From Ferrimonas sediminum (lineage in GTDB: Bacteria; Pseudomonadota; Gammaproteobacteria; Enterobacterales; Shewanellaceae): a stretch of DNA of 64,000 nucleotides. How positions within the stretch are numbered: the first letter of the stretch is position 1; every line of letters starts with the position of its first letter. The DNA is taken from assembly GCF_900100175.1 (NCBI RefSeq), contig NZ_FNEM01000004.1, forward strand, positions 62,001 through 126,000, read 5' to 3'. Both the position numbers and the translations under genes were made by a program. The notes beneath the pieces were generated by a model, which had not been told where the DNA came from, searched no databases, and was given only the letters and a program-made list of their open reading frames with translations. Positions 27,057 through 37,541 of the stretch are shown here, piece after piece.

Positions 27057-29387
27057 ATGAAACGACACAAAACTAACGCGATAACCCGAACGCTCGGCAT
27101 CGCCCTTGTCGGTACGGCCGGGCTCTACTGCCTGGTCAGCCCTACAACGGCCAGGGCCGACTTCTTCCCTCAACAATTGAATCAGGCCTGTATGGCGGAG
27201 GCGGCGGGATTTAACCTCAACTGTACCGCCAACGACATTCAGGTAAGCCAGGTGACCAACATCACCAGGCCCGATGGCTCTCCGGGGCCAGTGGAGTGTA
27301 CCCTGGGCGGCGACGCCGAATTCAGGGCAGACGTCACCATCGTCACCACCGCCAAGCGGCGGTATGACTACACGGTGTACCTGCCCGAGGGTAACTGGAG
27401 CCCGCAGGAATTTAACACCAGCAACACCTGTAGCGTGCTGGTGGGTCAGGACTTTACCGCTCCCGGTGAGGATCTCGAGGATCCCGGCGACATGTGTGCG
27501 GACATCTCCAAACCCCCAGGCTCCCACCTCTACACTCAGCAGCTGATCACCCTTAACTGTGTGGACGAAGACCAGGATGGCCGGGCCGAGTTCCGCTACT
27601 GTGCCGCCTGGGATAACAAGGCAGACTCTACCCCCGTCTGTGACGGCACCGCCGCCACGACTCCGGTACCCGGTACTCCGTCGAAGTGTCGCTGTGACGA
27701 ATTCAATATCGACGTGTTTATCAAGCCGGATCCACCGACCATCAACAAGAGTGAAGGCAGCCCCATCACCCGGCCTGAGCCGGGCGGCGATTACACCTTC
27801 ACCGCCAGCTTCACCAACAACAGCCTGACCTCCATCTTCATCGACTCGGTAGCCGATGAGATCGATGTGGGCGGCGAAGGCTCCTTCGACGTCAGCCTGG
27901 ATCTGCTTAATGGCGCAACCCAGACCGTGGATCCCACCAATACCGCCACCGCGGAAGGGGTGTACCTGAAATCCCTGTCCGCCAGTTGCGCCCAGCCAGC
28001 GGATATCGGCAATGGTGCCGGTGAGCTGGTGTCTGGTGCTACCTACAGCTGTACCTTCACGGTTACGATTGTCGACAGGGATCTCCCCAATGATCAGAGT
28101 CCTGAACTGTATAAGGACGTGATCAAGGTGGCCCTGACCGATAAGAACGGCAACCCTGTGGTCAACGGCGCCACCTGCCCGGCGGATCTCAGCCCCATCG
28201 CTGGCGATCACTGCTCGGTTCTGCGCACCGTCGATGTCACCAATCTGCCACCCAGCATCACGGTTTCCAAGACCCCGAGTCCCGACCAGGTTCTGGAGCC
28301 AGGTGGTGATGTGACCTTTGACATCGTGGTGACCAGCACCTCCGGCAACTACGACGATCCGCTGACCCTGACCTCGCTAATGGACACCGTGTTCGGCGAT
28401 CTGAACGGAGTGGGTACCTGTGCCACTGGAGGCAGCTTCTCCCTGGCCGCTCCGTACAGCTGTAGCTTTACCGAGACCATCAGCGGCAATGCCGGTGACG
28501 TGCACAACAACACGGTCACCGCCAAGGCAACCGACAACGAGAACGACGAGGCCCAAAACAGCGACGGTGCCACGGTCAACATCAACGACGTACCGTCGAT
28601 AATCACCCTGGTGAAGACCGCCGATCCCATCGAAGTGGATGAAACCGGCGACGATCCTACGGTCTTCCGGGATGTGGACTTCACCTTTGAGTTCAGTGTT
28701 GATGCTGCCGGGGTGGATGACGTTACCTTCAACAGCCTGACCGACACCATCTTCGGCACCCTGACCGGCGAATGTCTGGTGGATACGAAGAATGGTTCAC
28801 CGATAGGTTCAACCCCGCTAAGCGGCTTTGTATTGCAACCCGGTGAAGACGCCAGCTGTACCATCACCAAGGCGCTGCAGGGCGATGCCGGTGATGTACA
28901 CAACAACGTGGCCACCATCAAGGGTATCGACGAAGACGCCCAGCCGGTAATGGACAGCGACGATGCCACCGTCACCTTCCTGGATACCGGACTGGATATG
29001 GAGCAAGAGTTTGCCGCGAAGATGATTGCCTTTGTGCGCATCACCAACGGTAACGTGGATACCGCCAGCATCACCGGAGTGACCATCAAAGGGGTCAACC
29101 TGGTTGCCGGTGGTGGCATCCCAGGCCAGTTCGAAGTGCAGAACGACGCCGGCACCAGCAGCTACAACCCGGGTGACGGTCCCTATGCATTCTGCTCCAC
29201 CGGTGTAGACATTCTGCCGGGTGACACCTATGAGTGTGCCTTTACCCTGAAGCTGTTCCCCGGATTCCCTCCAGGAGACATCAACTTCTCGGCAACCGGC
29301 GCCAACGGACTGGTATTTACCTACCAGGATAACGAAGGCAACTCTGTGACCACCAACGTGGATATGAATGTCATGACAATCGAGTAA
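27057..29387 (+). CDS. Large secreted Cys-rich protein with Ig-like repeats
   Basis: 776 residues from the ATG at 27057 (a TTG five codons upstream is less likely). It has a long signal peptide, probably cleaved after TTARA. Residues 30-210 are Cys-rich, with more than ten cysteines. Then come repeats of roughly 115-180 residues starting near 223, 397 and 513, each opening with a PxITxxKT-like strand, holding a pair of cysteines, and two of them ending with GDAGDVHNN before the next unit. These look like DUF11/CARDB-type Ig-like domains. The protein is acidic (many DD, DE) and I see no LPXTG, PEP-CTERM or membrane anchor, so it is probably released or held by non-covalent contact. No enzyme motif is visible. 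A matrix or adhesin role is inferred from the architecture and the regulator. Confidence 0.75.
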   Translation: MKRHKTNAITRTLGIALVGTAGLYCLVSPTTARADFFPQQLNQACMAEAAGFNLNCTANDIQVSQVTNITRPDGSPGPVECTLGGDAEFRADVTIVTTAKRRYDYTVYLPEGNWSPQEFNTSNTCSVLVGQDFTAPGEDLEDPGDMCADISKPPGSHLYTQQLITLNCVDEDQDGRAEFRYCAAWDNKADSTPVCDGTAATTPVPGTPSKCRCDEFNIDVFIKPDPPTINKSEGSPITRPEPGGDYTFTASFTNNSLTSIFIDSVADEIDVGGEGSFDVSLDLLNGATQTVDPTNTATAEGVYLKSLSASCAQPADIGNGAGELVSGATYSCTFTVTIVDRDLPNDQSPELYKDVIKVALTDKNGNPVVNGATCPADLSPIAGDHCSVLRTVDVTNLPPSITVSKTPSPDQVLEPGGDVTFDIVVTSTSGNYDDPLTLTSLMDTVFGDLNGVGTCATGGSFSLAAPYSCSFTETISGNAGDVHNNTVTAKATDNENDEAQNSDGATVNINDVPSIITLVKTADPIEVDETGDDPTVFRDVDFTFEFSVDAAGVDDVTFNSLTDTIFGTLTGECLVDTKNGSPIGSTPLSGFVLQPGEDASCTITKALQGDAGDVHNNVATIKGIDEDAQPVMDSDDATVTFLDTGLDMEQEFAAKMIAFVRITNGNVDTASITGVTIKGVNLVAGGGIPGQFEVQNDAGTSSYNPGDGPYAFCSTGVDILPGDTYECAFTLKLFPGFPPGDINFSATGANGLVFTYQDNEGNSVTTNVDMNVMTIE

Positions 29388-29415
29388 CAACGGGAAGCAG
29401 GATTCCCACAAAACT

Positions 29416-29445
29416 ACGGGGGTGAAGCCTAGGCTTCACCCCCGT
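29416..29445. terminator. Shared bidirectional terminator hairpin
   Basis: Perfect 14-bp arms ACGGGGGTGAAGCC and GGCTTCACCCCCGT flank a 2-base loop between the converging repeat-protein and protease genes. T-runs are short on both sides. Confidence 0.75.
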
Positions 29446-29451
29446 TATTGA

Positions 29452-32382
29452 TTAGTGATTTTTCTTGCCGTTCCCACCGCCACCACCGTTGTCCTGCAGG
29501 GTCACACTCACCCAGGCCGTAGCCGTGGCCAGGCCATCGCTGATGGTGTAGCTGAAGCTGTCGCTGCCCTTGAAGTTTTTGGCGGGGTGATAGCGCAGCT
29601 GGCCATCGGCCAGAACCTCGACACTGCCCTTGCTGCCCTGGGTGACCGCAACCACGGTCAGGGTGTCGCCATCGGGGTCGCTGTCATTCGACAACACGCC
29701 AATAGTGACGGCACTCTTGCTGCTCAGGGTAACGCTGTCGTCCTGTGCCAAGGGGGCACCATTGGTCGATGCCACCCGGTAGCTGGCCTGAACCTGGCCA
29801 CTGGTGCTACCAGGCTCAGTGGCCTGCCCCAAAATGGTAATCGCGTAGTCGCCTTCACTTTCGTCCAGGCCGGAGGTCACGCTAACAGCAAACTCGGCAC
29901 TGGCTCCCGGAGCCAGGGTAACGCTGGTGCCGGCGGCGCTCCAACCGGAAGCTACGGCGCCCTGAATCTGATAAGCCGATGTGTCACAGGCTTCACTGTC
30001 ACGACTGCGAATGGTGCCGCGGTAAGTCACCGTGGTGCCCGCCGCCACCTCACCACTGTCGCTGTTATGCAACACCAGCTCCGGCGCGCTCAGCTCGCAC
30101 ACCGGCAAGGGGGCGGCCACCTCATAGCTCTCTGCCGCCGTCACCCCCAGGTTGGCCTGACGGTGCACCGCCTCGGCGATGATGGAGTATACCCCTTCGG
30201 CCGCACTGGACGGCGAGGTCACCACCAAGTCCAGTTGACCACTGGCGCCGGGCAATAAGGTGATCGAACCGGAGTTGGCACTCCAACCCTGAGGCAGCTG
30301 GCTGCCCAGGTCGAAGGTTTCGGCATCGCAGGCCTCGGAGTCCTGGTTGCCAATGGTGGCGCTGTAGGTCACCGCTTCTCCGGCAGCTACCGCTCCAGTT
30401 CCCACTCTCTGCAGTACCAGGCTGGGAGCCGACGCCGTGCAGACCGGGGCGGGAGACTCCACCACGTAGGTCACCTGAGCAGTCACCTGGTGGTTACTGC
30501 CGCTGTCGGCGGTCACGGCGATGTCGTAGAATCCATCGGTTGCGGAATCGATGGAGGCCACTTCCAGGATAACCGAAGCGGTTTCTCCCGGAGCCAGGGT
30601 AAGGCTGGCACTGTCACCGCTCCAGCCCGGTGGCGGAGTGGCTGCCAGAGTAAACTCGGTCGTCCCACAACTCTGGCTGTCCCTGTTGGTCAGGGTGGCA
30701 CTGTAATTGACACCAGTCCCCGGGGCCACCCAGGCCCCCTCGCCCGGCGTCACGACCAGTTCGGGCTGTACCGGCGCGCAGATGGGCTGATCCAGGCTGA
30801 CAGTGACACTGGCACCACTGGCATCCGCCCACTCGGTGGTCACAGTGGCACCTCCCTGGCCTTCCTGGTAGCTGACGCCGCCAATCAGCGCCGCGTCATC
30901 CAGATCGTACCAATCGCTCTCAGGAGTCATATCCAGCAGTTGACTGGAGGCGGCATCCTGGCCGGTTGCCAGGTGGAACACCACCCCTTCGGTCACCGCC
31001 TTGCCGCTGAGAAAGGCATCGAAGCCGTGAGGCTGTCGATACTCGAGGTAATACCAGAGTGGTTCACCGGACACCGGATCGGTACCCCGGGGGACCTTAA
31101 TCGCCCTGATTGCACCGGAAGATTGACTCTCGAGCGGCACCAACTGATAACTGCCGTCACTGTCTGCGGTGACCACTTCGCCCCTGGACTCGGAGATCCA
31201 CCCCAGTAGCTCTTTGTTGAATGCGTTGAAATGACCGGTGATCCCGGACTTGCCCATGATGTCCATGCTGTCTCCATACTCAATGGACACACAGTTGTCA
31301 CCAATCACATCGGCACCGCAGTCCAGCACCTTGGCATGATGCAGGCCAAGGTTATGGCCCAGCTCATGGCCTACGGTGCGCAGAGTCAGGGAGCCATTGA
31401 TCCAGGCACGACTGACGGTGCCGCCGATGGTGCCTTTCCCGGTCCAGCCACAGGCGCTGTTTTCAGGGAACACGTACACCATTCGGTTATACCGGGACAG
31501 GTCGATGCCGTCGGCTTCCGCAGCCTGTTGGGCCTGCACGTGGATCTCCCAGCTGTCACAGGTGGCGTTGATGGGCAGGGTGTAGTAACCATGCACGTCT
31601 CCGCTCAGCCAGGTCTGGCCGCCGGAGTTCTCCCGATAGAAATCATCGACGCTGCCAAATACCGTCTGGCGGGCCTGTTCCAGGCTCCAGGGCTGACTGC
31701 CGTTATCGAGAAAATTCACCATCATCACCAACAGCCGTTGCTCACCCAGGGTATTGGGCAAACTGGCGCTGCTGGTTGCCTGTGCGGACGAAACCTGTCC
31801 GTCCGCCAGCACCTGCAACTCCTCAGAGGAACCGTCAAGAACCAGTACCCCTTGCTGCCGCGCCTCGGCCTGCGGCCCAAACCACCATCCATCGGCGGCC
31901 ACTCGGGTGCCGGTTTTCAGCGACTTAGACTTGGCAACCCGCTGCAAGCGCACCTGACCATTATCGGTGTTCAGCAGGTAGCCCAGGCGGTGGCTGCCGT
32001 CAGGATAGTCCTCATAATAGAGCTCCAGCTCTCCAACCAATTGGCGGCGCTGCTCCAGCTTAGCCAGAATCTCTTCGGGAAGTCCTTGTCGATGATGCCC
32101 CGGCAACACCGCCCTCAGGACTGCATCGGGATCCCGCTTAGCCAACACGAACATTTCCTGCTGACGCTGCTCGGCCTGTTGCAGCAATTTGCCATGGAGT
32201 CTGGATCGCTCGGGAGCACCGGCACGGCGATAGGCGGCAATCTGCCGGCCCAGGTTCAGGCTTAGCTGCTCGGACTGAAGCCGGGCGGTGTTCGCCTGAC
32301 TCACAGAAACGGTGGAAGACTCAGCTAAAATAGAAGAAGAAAAAGAGATAAAAAATAAAGATATAAGTATCTTTTTACTCAA
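29452..32382 (-). CDS. Secreted metzincin protease (M11/gametolysin-like) with Ig-like C-terminal domains
   Basis: About 976 residues. The catalytic motif HELGHNLGLHH near residue 339 and a Met-turn SMDIMG define a zinc metzincin of the gametolysin (M11) type. Three NEW3-like beta-sandwich repeats follow, each with APELVL, SRDSEACD and LAPG elements, then a cadherin/Big_9-like domain (LSNDSDPDGDTLTVV, FSYTISDG) and a glycine-rich tail. Start: no ATG exists near the 5' end. The TTG at 32382 gives a clean signal peptide (SKKILISLFFISFSSSILA) with AAAGGA three bases ahead; the frame is open to a TTG at 32454, which would add another hydrophobic stretch. The protein is exported, probably as a zymogen. 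It converges on the repeat-protein gene, which may be its partner or substrate (inference). Confidence 0.82.
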   Translation of the reverse strand: MSKKILISLFFISFSSSILAESSTVSVSQANTARLQSEQLSLNLGRQIAAYRRAGAPERSRLHGKLLQQAEQRQQEMFVLAKRDPDAVLRAVLPGHHRQGLPEEILAKLEQRRQLVGELELYYEDYPDGSHRLGYLLNTDNGQVRLQRVAKSKSLKTGTRVAADGWWFGPQAEARQQGVLVLDGSSEELQVLADGQVSSAQATSSASLPNTLGEQRLLVMMVNFLDNGSQPWSLEQARQTVFGSVDDFYRENSGGQTWLSGDVHGYYTLPINATCDSWEIHVQAQQAAEADGIDLSRYNRMVYVFPENSACGWTGKGTIGGTVSRAWINGSLTLRTVGHELGHNLGLHHAKVLDCGADVIGDNCVSIEYGDSMDIMGKSGITGHFNAFNKELLGWISESRGEVVTADSDGSYQLVPLESQSSGAIRAIKVPRGTDPVSGEPLWYYLEYRQPHGFDAFLSGKAVTEGVVFHLATGQDAASSQLLDMTPESDWYDLDDAALIGGVSYQEGQGGATVTTEWADASGASVTVSLDQPICAPVQPELVVTPGEGAWVAPGTGVNYSATLTNRDSQSCGTTEFTLAATPPPGWSGDSASLTLAPGETASVILEVASIDSATDGFYDIAVTADSGSNHQVTAQVTYVVESPAPVCTASAPSLVLQRVGTGAVAAGEAVTYSATIGNQDSEACDAETFDLGSQLPQGWSANSGSITLLPGASGQLDLVVTSPSSAAEGVYSIIAEAVHRQANLGVTAAESYEVAAPLPVCELSAPELVLHNSDSGEVAAGTTVTYRGTIRSRDSEACDTSAYQIQGAVASGWSAAGTSVTLAPGASAEFAVSVTSGLDESEGDYAITILGQATEPGSTSGQVQASYRVASTNGAPLAQDDSVTLSSKSAVTIGVLSNDSDPDGDTLTVVAVTQGSKGSVEVLADGQLRYHPAKNFKGSDSFSYTISDGLATATAWVSVTLQDNGGGGGNGKKNH

Positions 32383-33228
32383 GAATCCTTTATTCAGGGC
32401 AGCCAAAGGCAGCGCCAACAAAGCGACGGGAAATTTCAAAATGGAAACCCTCAAAGTAAAACCACACCTCGAAAGCTCCCGAAAAAAGGATTAAAGCACT
32501 ACGACTCCTTCGGTAATCCAGCCAACCTGGCAACCAGTGCCAGGCCCTGTGATTTTGCGCAGCCGGATTCTCTCCGAGCTTTGCCTTTTCGAGAGTACTT
32601 TCGAATATTATTGCCCAAACTATTTGAGCCAGCTTATTAATTATCTGTCCCTGAACCCGACCATCCCCGTTGTTCGAGGTAGTTAACCGTCGGTTCTATC
32701 TTCAGACCGCAGCATGCTAGCAACTCGACTCTCCGGTGACAATGCCCGCCTGCGCAGTTTTCGATCAGGATCGACGCTGGCACCCCCTGCCAAATCCGAT
32801 AGAATCTTTCGAAAACAAAATAAATTATTACACCCACCGTCAAAATAACCTTTAAACTTAGCTTGGACCAAAGCATAGCAACCAACTAATTAAACAGGGA
32901 ATAATACATCTTTAGAATCAAATAAATAATATAACAAAGGTTACAACAAAAACATTTACCAATAGATACTGCGGCAAACTAACCACTTGCGCCAATCTTC
33001 CAATCCAAACATCAAAAGCGCTCATCATGAATTTTATTTGAATTTACATCAGATAGTTGCCTGTAAAGTGCTGTTAATATTTACTCCTTCAAATTTTCTG
33101 TATTCATGACGACAAGACCTCGCCACTCTTTACGGGGGCTCAAAGCACGCCTACTTTTAACCTGAGCCTACGTGGCTCGTCTCCGTGGACACCGCACCAT
33201 AAAGAACTCCTGCTCGAGGTAATCTGAC
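32383..33228. other. A+T-rich gap upstream of protease and DsbA-like genes
   Basis: 846 bases, markedly A+T-rich from about 32800 to 33110, between two divergent genes. It must hold both promoters. A frame at 32637-32885 (minus) begins with a hydrophobic stretch but has no ribosome site and an unconvincing second half. I see no transposon ends or tRNA remnants. Confidence 0.5.
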
Positions 33229-34104
33229 ATGCAAAACCCCCTTGGTCGCCAGCTCCTAATCTGCTTTGCCCCTCTCTTCTGCCTACCAGCCTTCCTTGCC
33301 ATAGGCTCCGAACTGACAGAGAAAGAGCAAGCTCTGGTCGACACCATCACTCAACAGGTTTTAGAGGAACTCCGGCAGGGCGACGCGCTGCAGCAGGAGA
33401 TTCAGGCCGGAATCGAACATTACATCGCTACCCAGAAACAGGCACAGGAGGATGCGAAACAGGAACAGCAACGACTGGCACTGGAGAAATACAAGCAGGT
33501 TCGCCCGCCGACCCCGGGGCGAGACCACTTTTATGGCGCTCAAGATGCCCCCATCACACTGATCGAATATTCCGACTTCGAGTGCCCCTTCTGCAAACAG
33601 TTTCATGCCACCGCCAAGCAACTGGTGGATCAATCGGAGGGGCAGATCAACTGGGTATATCGCCACTATCCACTCTACTTTCACAACCCCGGCGCCCAGA
33701 AACAGGCGGAAGCCTCAGAGTGTGCCTTTCAGCTAGGGGGAGATAAGGTGTTCACACAGTACACCGACACGATCTACCACAGGACGCGATCCGGCGGTAA
33801 AGGGTTTCCGCTCACTCAGCTGACCCCTTTGGCAGAAGAACTAGGCTTGGACGCCAACGCCTTTCAGGAGTGCCTGGATAACGACAGCCAGGCCAGCCGA
33901 GTCCAGGAGGACTTTGATGAAGGTGCCAGCATCGGCATTACCGGTACCCCTGGTAACATCCTGCGCCACAATGACAGCGGCGACATACGCCTGGTATCGG
34001 GCGCCAAGCCTTTGCTGGAGCTTCAGCAACAGGCCCGGGAACTGATGGAAGCCGCAGCGGCACCGGTCCCCTCCGGAACCGCATCACCTACGGCGAAAAA
34101 ATAA
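33229..34104 (+). CDS. DsbA-family thiol-disulfide protein
   Basis: A 291-residue exported protein: a signal peptide over the first 24-28 residues; a long charged helical, probably coiled-coil, segment (about 30-90) rich in Q, E and K; then a thioredoxin-like domain with the active site CPFC at 119-122 (EYSDFECPFCKQF), the YRHYPLYFHNPG segment and the cis-proline loop ITGTPGN. The plan is that of DsbA-family Thioredoxin_4 proteins such as BdbD or ScsC. GAGG nine bases ahead supports the ATG. It would oxidise or isomerise cysteines of exported proteins; the Cys-rich secreted protein encoded 4 kb away is an attractive client, but this is inference. Confidence 0.88.
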   Translation: MQNPLGRQLLICFAPLFCLPAFLAIGSELTEKEQALVDTITQQVLEELRQGDALQQEIQAGIEHYIATQKQAQEDAKQEQQRLALEKYKQVRPPTPGRDHFYGAQDAPITLIEYSDFECPFCKQFHATAKQLVDQSEGQINWVYRHYPLYFHNPGAQKQAEASECAFQLGGDKVFTQYTDTIYHRTRSGGKGFPLTQLTPLAEELGLDANAFQECLDNDSQASRVQEDFDEGASIGITGTPGNILRHNDSGDIRLVSGAKPLLELQQQARELMEAAAAPVPSGTASPTAKK

Positions 34105-34111
34105 CAGATAG

Positions 34112-34138
34112 AAAAAAGGGCCCTCAGGGCCCTTTTTT
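34112..34138. terminator. Bidirectional terminator between the DsbA-like gene and nlpI
   Basis: AAAAAAGGGCCC and GGGCCCTTTTTT flank a 3-base loop, giving a U-tail in both directions. It serves both convergent genes. Confidence 0.95.
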
Positions 34139-34151
34139 CTGAACGTGAACC

Positions 34152-35057
34152 TCAATTCAACGGCTCGCTCTGCTCTGCCTCTTCCATCAACTGCTCGGCA
34201 ATCTGGCGCATCTCCATGATGGAGTAGCGATGCTCCACAAATTCGTAAACGTTGGTGGCCAGGGACAACTTGAACAGATTCAGCGCCGCCCGTGGCTGGC
34301 CTTCCATGCGGGCCTGCTTGCCCATGTAGAAATAGGCTTCACACAGACGTTCGGCCAGCTGCTTCTGATGATTCAGATTCTGGCGGGACGCGGCCAGCAA
34401 CTGGCCACTGTCGATGTCTCCCAGGTAGTAGGCCACCAGCGCCGCTCCCCAGCCGTCGCCAATCTGGCTGCTGTGGGCGCGCAGTTGCGCCTTGGCCTGA
34501 ACCGGATCCTGCTGGTACTCGGCCAGATACAGCCACAGTGCCCGGTAGGCATCAGACTGATCACGCTGATAGAACTCGCTTAAGTCCTCCACAGCCAGTA
34601 TGGGACGGCTACCATAGTAGAGGGCTATGCCCCGGTTCAGGTAAGCGAAGTCATAACCAGGATCGAGCTCCAGCACGGCGTCAAACGCTTCATACGCCTG
34701 ATCAAACTCCATCGCCTGAGTCAGGTAGATGCCCATAAAGTTATAAGCATCGGGCAGATCAGGACGTAACTGCAGCGCCCGAGAGAAATCGATTCGAGCC
34801 AGAGTTCTCAGGCCAACACTGTCGTACAGCACACCGCGATCATACAGAAACCGTGCCCGCTGCTCTTCGGTCAGTTCGGCGGAGATCAGTACCTCGCTGA
34901 TCTTGGCCAGCGCCACCTCGAGGTTGGCGTCAGGCTGCAGCGGCGTCACCAGCATCATCTGGCCATTGCCGGACTCGGTGTCACTGTTGGTGGAGGCACA
35001 CCCGGCCAACCCCAGGCTGACGAGGACCAAAACCAGCCAACGTTTACTCAAACTCAT
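34152..35057 (-). CDS. nlpI: Lipoprotein NlpI
   Basis: 301 residues from the ATG at 35057 (E. coli NlpI has 294). The lipoprotein signal peptide ends in the lipobox LAGC. The rest is made of TPR helices (for example RIDFSRALQLRPDLPDAYNFMG and QAYEAFDAVLELDPGYDFAYLNRG). NlpI is an outer-membrane lipoprotein that acts as adaptor for periplasmic proteases and peptidoglycan hydrolases. It follows pnp, as in E. coli, with a terminator between them. Confidence 0.95.
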   Translation of the reverse strand: MSLSKRWLVLVLVSLGLAGCASTNSDTESGNGQMMLVTPLQPDANLEVALAKISEVLISAELTEEQRARFLYDRGVLYDSVGLRTLARIDFSRALQLRPDLPDAYNFMGIYLTQAMEFDQAYEAFDAVLELDPGYDFAYLNRGIALYYGSRPILAVEDLSEFYQRDQSDAYRALWLYLAEYQQDPVQAKAQLRAHSSQIGDGWGAALVAYYLGDIDSGQLLAASRQNLNHQKQLAERLCEAYFYMGKQARMEGQPRAALNLFKLSLATNVYEFVEHRYSIMEMRQIAEQLMEEAEQSEPLN

Positions 35058-35208
35058 AGAACCGTCCTTAGGACCCATTGCCGGTGGCAATGGGTAAAAC
35101 ATGCATTTTCCCATTGTAGTGGGGCACTGTCGCAAACGCATTAAATATTTGTCTGCTCAAGAAAACTGTTCAGATTAGAGTAATCAACGGCCGCCAAGTT
35201 CCATAAAA

Positions 35209-35233
35209 AAGGGGAAGCCGTTGGCTTCCCCTT
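35209..35233 (-). terminator. Intrinsic terminator of pnp
   Basis: AAGGGGAAGCC and GGCTTCCCCTT flank a 3-base loop and are followed by a U-run on the minus strand. Confidence 0.92.
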
Positions 35234-35254
35234 GATGGTCGCTGCGTCTAGTGA

Positions 35255-37363
35255 TTATTCACCTTTCGCTTCGCCACCTTTGTCGGCCTGAGCTTCTTTG
35301 ATGGACAGACGAATGCGGCCCTGACGGTCCACTTCGACTACCTTCACGTCCACTTCCTGACCCAGAGACAGATGGTCGGCAACGTTGTTCACACGCTCAG
35401 CGGTAATCTGAGAGATGTGAACCAGACCGTCTTTACCTGGCAGGATGTTCACGAACGCACCGAAATCAACGATACGAACCACCTTACCCTGGTAGATACG
35501 ACCCTCTTCCACGTCGGCGGTGATCGCTTCGATGCGACGTACGGCTTCGGCAGAAGCGGCGCCGTCGGTAGAAGCAATCTTCACGGTACCGTCATCTTCG
35601 ATCTCGATGGTGGTGCCGGTCTCTTCAGTCAGGGCACGGATGTTGGCGCCACCTTTACCGATCACGTCGCGAATCTTGTCCGGATGGATCTTGATGGTGG
35701 TGATGCGAGGCGCGTGCTCAGACAGCTCGGTACGGGCAGCCGGCAGAGACTCGTCCATCACATTCAGGATGTGGATACGGGCTTCGTACGCCTGCTTCAG
35801 AGCGGTCTGCATGATCTCTTGGGTGATACCGGAGATCTTGATGTCCATCTGCAGGGCGGTGATGCCGTCACGGCTACCGGCCACTTTGAAGTCCATGTCG
35901 CCCAGGTGATCTTCATCACCCAGAATGTCGGACAGAACTACGTAGTTGTCGCCTTCTTTCACCAGACCCATGGCAATACCGGCTACAGAGGCCTTAATCG
36001 GCACACCGGCGTCCATCAGTGCCAGGGAGGTACCACATACGGAGGCCATGGAGGAGGAACCGTTGGACTCGGTGATCTCACTCACCACACGTACGGAGTA
36101 CGGGAACTCCTCGGCGGTAGGCATAACAGCCATCACGCCACGCTTAGCCAGCTTACCGTGACCGATTTCGCGGCGCTTTGGAGAACCGATCATGCCGGTT
36201 TCGCCCACACAGTATGGAGGGAAGTTGTAGTGCAGCATGAAGCGGTCAGTACGCAGGCCGCTCAGCTCGTCGATCATCTGAGCGTCACGCTCGGTACCCA
36301 GGGTGGCAGTCACCAGGGCCTGAGTTTCACCACGGGTGAACAGGGCGGAACCGTGAGTACGTGGCAGTACACCAGGCGCCACAGACAGGGCGCGAATCAT
36401 CTTGGTGTTACGGCCATCGATGCGAGGCTCACCGGCCAGAACGCGGCCACGAACCACGGTCTTCTCCAGGCTGCCCAGTACGCCACCGATCTCCTGAGAG
36501 TCCAGGCTTTCGTCCGCGGCCAGCAGCGCTTCGGCTGTCTTGGACTTCACGGCGTCAACGGCGTCTTTACGCTCCATCTTATCGGTGATGCGGTAAGCGG
36601 CACCCATGTCGGCTTCAGCCAGTTCGGCCACCTTGGCGACCAGATCTTCGTTCTTGGCTGGCGCAGTCCAATCCCATACCGGCTTGCCGGCTTCGGCCTT
36701 CAGCTCGTTGATGGCATTGATCACTTTCTGCTGTTCCTGGTGACCAAAGACCACGGCGCCCAGCATCACTGCTTCAGACAGCATGTTGGCTTCAGATTCC
36801 ACCATCAGAACCGCTTCGGAAGTACCGGAAACCACCAGGTCCAGGTCGCTTTCAACCAGCTCGGTAACGGAAGGGTTCAGCAGGTATTCGCCGTCCTGGT
36901 AACCCACACGGGCACAACCGATAGGACCATCGAACGGAATGCCGGAGATGGACAGTGCGGCAGACGCACCGATCATGGCGACTACGTCAGGAGAGATCTC
37001 AGGATCAACGGAAACAACGGTGGCAACCACCTGGACTTCGTTCTTGAAACCGTTAGGGAACAGAGGACGAATAGGACGGTCGATCAGACGCGCGGTCAGA
37101 GTCTCACCTTCAGAAGGGCGACCTTCACGCTTGAAGAAACCACCTGGAATCTTACCCGCTGCGTAAGTTTTTTCCTGGTAATTCACCGTCAGAGGAAAGA
37201 AATCGCGGCCTGGATCGGCTTGCTTTTTACCAACCACGCTAACCAATACGGTGGTATCACCCATGCTTGCCAGAACGGCGGCATCTGCCTGACGGGCGAT
37301 AACGCCAGTCTCCAGAGTGACCGTGTGACGGCCATACTCAAAACTCTTAATGACGGGATTCAC
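35255..37363 (-). CDS. pnp: Polynucleotide phosphorylase
   Basis: 702 residues, starting at a GTG with AAGGAA about eight bases ahead. Two RNase PH-like halves come first, then a helical spacer, then KH ([20 protein letters not shown]) and S1 ([20 protein letters not shown]) RNA-binding domains near the end. It is the 3'-5' phosphorolytic exoribonuclease of the RNA degradosome. It lies directly after rpsO, as in most gammaproteobacteria. Two terminator-like hairpins lie between rpsO and pnp, so pnp probably has its own promoter as well; TATACT near 37411 may be its -10 box. Confidence 0.97.
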   Translation of the reverse strand: MNPVIKSFEYGRHTVTLETGVIARQADAAVLASMGDTTVLVSVVGKKQADPGRDFFPLTVNYQEKTYAAGKIPGGFFKREGRPSEGETLTARLIDRPIRPLFPNGFKNEVQVVATVVSVDPEISPDVVAMIGASAALSISGIPFDGPIGCARVGYQDGEYLLNPSVTELVESDLDLVVSGTSEAVLMVESEANMLSEAVMLGAVVFGHQEQQKVINAINELKAEAGKPVWDWTAPAKNEDLVAKVAELAEADMGAAYRITDKMERKDAVDAVKSKTAEALLAADESLDSQEIGGVLGSLEKTVVRGRVLAGEPRIDGRNTKMIRALSVAPGVLPRTHGSALFTRGETQALVTATLGTERDAQMIDELSGLRTDRFMLHYNFPPYCVGETGMIGSPKRREIGHGKLAKRGVMAVMPTAEEFPYSVRVVSEITESNGSSSMASVCGTSLALMDAGVPIKASVAGIAMGLVKEGDNYVVLSDILGDEDHLGDMDFKVAGSRDGITALQMDIKISGITQEIMQTALKQAYEARIHILNVMDESLPAARTELSEHAPRITTIKIHPDKIRDVIGKGGANIRALTEETGTTIEIEDDGTVKIASTDGAASAEAVRRIEAITADVEEGRIYQGKVVRIVDFGAFVNILPGKDGLVHISQITAERVNNVADHLSLGQEVDVKVVEVDRQGRIRLSIKEAQADKGGEAKGE

Positions 37364-37458
37364 TTTATGTGTTCCTTAACTGTGTTTTTAACCTTAAATT
37401 TCGTCGCTTAGTATACTGCAACCAAGCAGGAATGACAGGTGTCAAGGAGCAAAAGCAT

Positions 37459-37478
37459 AAAAAAGACCACTCGGTCTT
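37459..37478 (-). terminator. Second terminator-like hairpin between rpsO and pnp
   Basis: On the minus strand AAGACC and GGTCTT flank a 4-base loop and are followed by TTTTTT. The stem is short but has a good U-tail. Confidence 0.6.
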
Positions 37479-37541
37479 AACCCGCGGTTCAAACGAGGTT
37501 TTACTGCAGTTGTTACGGATTTTCCGCCGGACTAAAAACGA

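Noticed and set aside
32637..32885. 82-codon minus-strand frame with a hydrophobic start
   Set aside because: The first 25 residues look like a membrane segment, but there is no ribosome site and the second half has no protein-like pattern. It is worth keeping in mind only if RNA is seen there.
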